A DNA stretch of 6,821 nucleotides, from NCBI GenBank assembly GCA_002438685.1, contig DJQG01000120.1:290-7110 (forward strand), written 5' to 3'. How positions within the stretch are numbered: the stretch's first letter is position 1; the number at the start of each line of letters is the position of its first letter. Source of the DNA: Ruminococcaceae bacterium UBA6392. Its GTDB lineage: Bacteria; Bacillota; Clostridia; Oscillospirales; Acutalibacteraceae. Under the pieces are notes generated by a model that was not told the origin of the DNA, did not search any database, and saw only the letters and a program-made list of their open reading frames with translations. Shown here piece after piece: positions 5,644-6,821 of this stretch. A program made the position numbers and the translations under genes.

Positions 5644-6821
5644 TTATTCAGCCTTTTTGCTCTTCTCTCTGTTGCCGAGCACAACATTCGTCAGGATGCC
5701 GAGGATGAGTGCGCAGGCGATGGAGGTTATCGTGACCTTGCCGAAGGAGACGGTCAGGCCGCCGATGCCGGCGATAAGGATAACGGAGACAACGAAGAGG
5801 TTTCTGTTATCTTCGAGGTCAACTTTCTGGATCATCTTCAGACCGCTGACTGCGATGAAGCCGTAGAGCGAGATGCACACGCCGCCCATGACGCAGGAGG
5901 GAATCGAAGAAAGGAAAGTTGCGAAGGGTGAAATGAACGCGATGATTATCGCGAGGACTGCCGTGCAGACGATAGTCGCAACGGAAGCGTTGCCGGAGAT
6001 AGCCACGCAGGCTATGGACTCACCGTAAGTGGTGTTCGGTGCGCCGCCGAAGACAGCGCCGACCATGGAGCCGATACCGTCGCCGAGCAGGGTTCTATGG
6101 AGACCGGGCTCAACAAGGAGGTCGGTTTCGACTATGGAAGAGATGTTCTTGTGGTCAGCGATGTGCTCTGCGAAGACCACGAATGCAACCGGGACATAAG
6201 CCACTGCAACAGCCGCTATGTAAGAACCGCTGAGCTCGCCGAAGGCACCGAAAGCCTTGAGGAAGGTGAAATCAGGCACTGCGAAGAAGGTCTTGACCCC
6301 CACGCCGCCTGCAACGAGTGCAGTGAAGCCGCTGAAGTCGATAACTCGGAGGGCGTCGTTTCCGGTCTTGATGCCGATGACAGTAAAGATAGCCGCAACA
6401 GCGTAGCCGGAAAGGATGCCGATGATGAACGGGATAAGCTTTATCATCTTCTTGCCGAAGACGGAGCAGAGCATGGTCACGAAGAGAGTGACAAGACCGC
6501 AGATGATAGCGACATAGACGCTTGCGGTCGGCTCGCCGTTGACTGCATAGGAGCCTTTCTGGAGGTCGCCGATAGCGTTTCCTGCGAGCGAAAGTCCGAT
6601 TATAGCAACGGTGGGTCCGATAACGGCGGCGGGCATGAGCTTATTGATCCAGCCGACACCGGAGATCTTGACCGCTATTGATATGACAACATAGACGAGA
6701 CCCGCAAACACAGCGCCGAGTATCAGCCCGAGATAACCGAGCGCAACGGTGGTCGCGCCTGCGAAAGCGGCTGCCATTGAGCCGAGGAAAGCGAAAGAAG
6801 AACCGAGGAAAACAGGGCTCT
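5644..6821 (-). CDS. uraA: Uracil permease, NCS2/UraA family (N-terminus beyond the window)
   Basis: The frame is open to the right edge: 391 residues are visible and roughly 40 are missing, judged against the usual family length of about 430. The ATG at 6777 is internal, because the codons before it encode PVFLGSSFAFLG, matching the conserved PAYLGSSFAF helix region of UraA. The protein is a multi-span inner-membrane nucleobase:proton symporter importing uracil for pyrimidine salvage. Numbering from that internal Met, the substrate-site motif AEHIAD lies at 203-208 and PNTTYGES at 247-254. PGLHRTLLGDG (224-234) is also characteristic. The glutamates matching Glu241 and Glu290 of E. coli UraA are kept (204 and 253), while the place of His245 is Asp208. 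The tail is short and charged (REKSKKAE). It is transcribed separately from the hydrolase operon and ends in its own terminator. Uracil is the best substrate guess; xanthine or another base is less likely given the PNTTYGE motif. Confidence 0.9.
   Translation of the reverse strand, partial: SPVFLGSSFAFLGSMAAAFAGATTVALGYLGLILGAVFAGLVYVVISIAVKISGVGWINKLMPAAVIGPTVAIIGLSLAGNAIGDLQKGSYAVNGEPTASVYVAIICGLVTLFVTMLCSVFGKKMIKLIPFIIGILSGYAVAAIFTVIGIKTGNDALRVIDFSGFTALVAGGVGVKTFFAVPDFTFLKAFGAFGELSGSYIAAVAVAYVPVAFVVFAEHIADHKNISSIVETDLLVEPGLHRTLLGDGIGSMVGAVFGGAPNTTYGESIACVAISGNASVATIVCTAVLAIIIAFISPFATFLSSIPSCVMGGVCISLYGFIAVSGLKMIQKVDLEDNRNLFVVSVILIAGIGGLTVSFGKVTITSIACALILGILTNVVLGNREKSKKAE

Noticed and set aside
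6097..6681. A 194-codon plus-strand frame opposite the permease gene, rich in acidic residues.
   Set aside because: It mirrors the membrane protein codons in the complementary register, and its acidic composition follows from the reverse complement of Val, Ile, Leu and Phe codons. No start signal is present.
6775..6777. ATG as the start of the permease.
   Set aside because: The frame continues upstream to the edge with conserved UraA residues (PVFLGSSFAF), so the true start lies outside the window.

Overview
The window carries three genes, all on the minus strand: a two-gene operon (about 122-5352) and the 3' part of a nucleobase permease gene (5644-6821, running off the right edge). Purine-rich Shine-Dalgarno sequences (GGAGG, AAAGGAG), sigma-A type -10/-35 boxes, short GC-rich terminators and moderately GC-rich coding sequence suggest a Clostridia-type Firmicute, perhaps an anaerobic Ruminococcaceae/Oscillospiraceae gut bacterium. 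The taxonomy is inferred from style only; there is no rRNA or marker gene here.

Layout from left to right. Positions 1-88 are AT-rich non-coding DNA that may be part of a dispersed repeat. Positions 89-112 form the terminator of the operon. Positions 122-2239 encode a secreted protein with the metal-site motifs of the neutral ceramidase family. Positions 2260-5352 encode a large cytoplasmic glycoside hydrolase resembling GH106. The two genes are 20 bp apart, each with its own ribosome binding site, and are read from one extended -10 promoter at 5397-5405. The 291-bp gap 5353-5643 holds that promoter, a 9-bp palindrome next to it, a good-looking divergent plus-strand promoter (5484-5512) that could make a short transcript with a 23-codon ORF, and the terminator of the permease gene (5596-5624). 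Positions 5644-6821 encode an NCS2/UraA-type uracil permease lacking its N-terminus.

The hydrolase and the ceramidase-like protein probably act on one glycosylated substrate or a related set, because they are co-transcribed. However, one has a signal peptide and the other does not, so they would act in different compartments. The permease is a separate transcription unit and probably belongs to pyrimidine salvage. I see no tRNA, rRNA, CRISPR array, insertion sequence or phage gene. Most of the window looks ordinary. The points most worth checking are the 5484-5640 plus-strand unit, the repeat-like left end, and the altered active-site region of the ceramidase-like protein.
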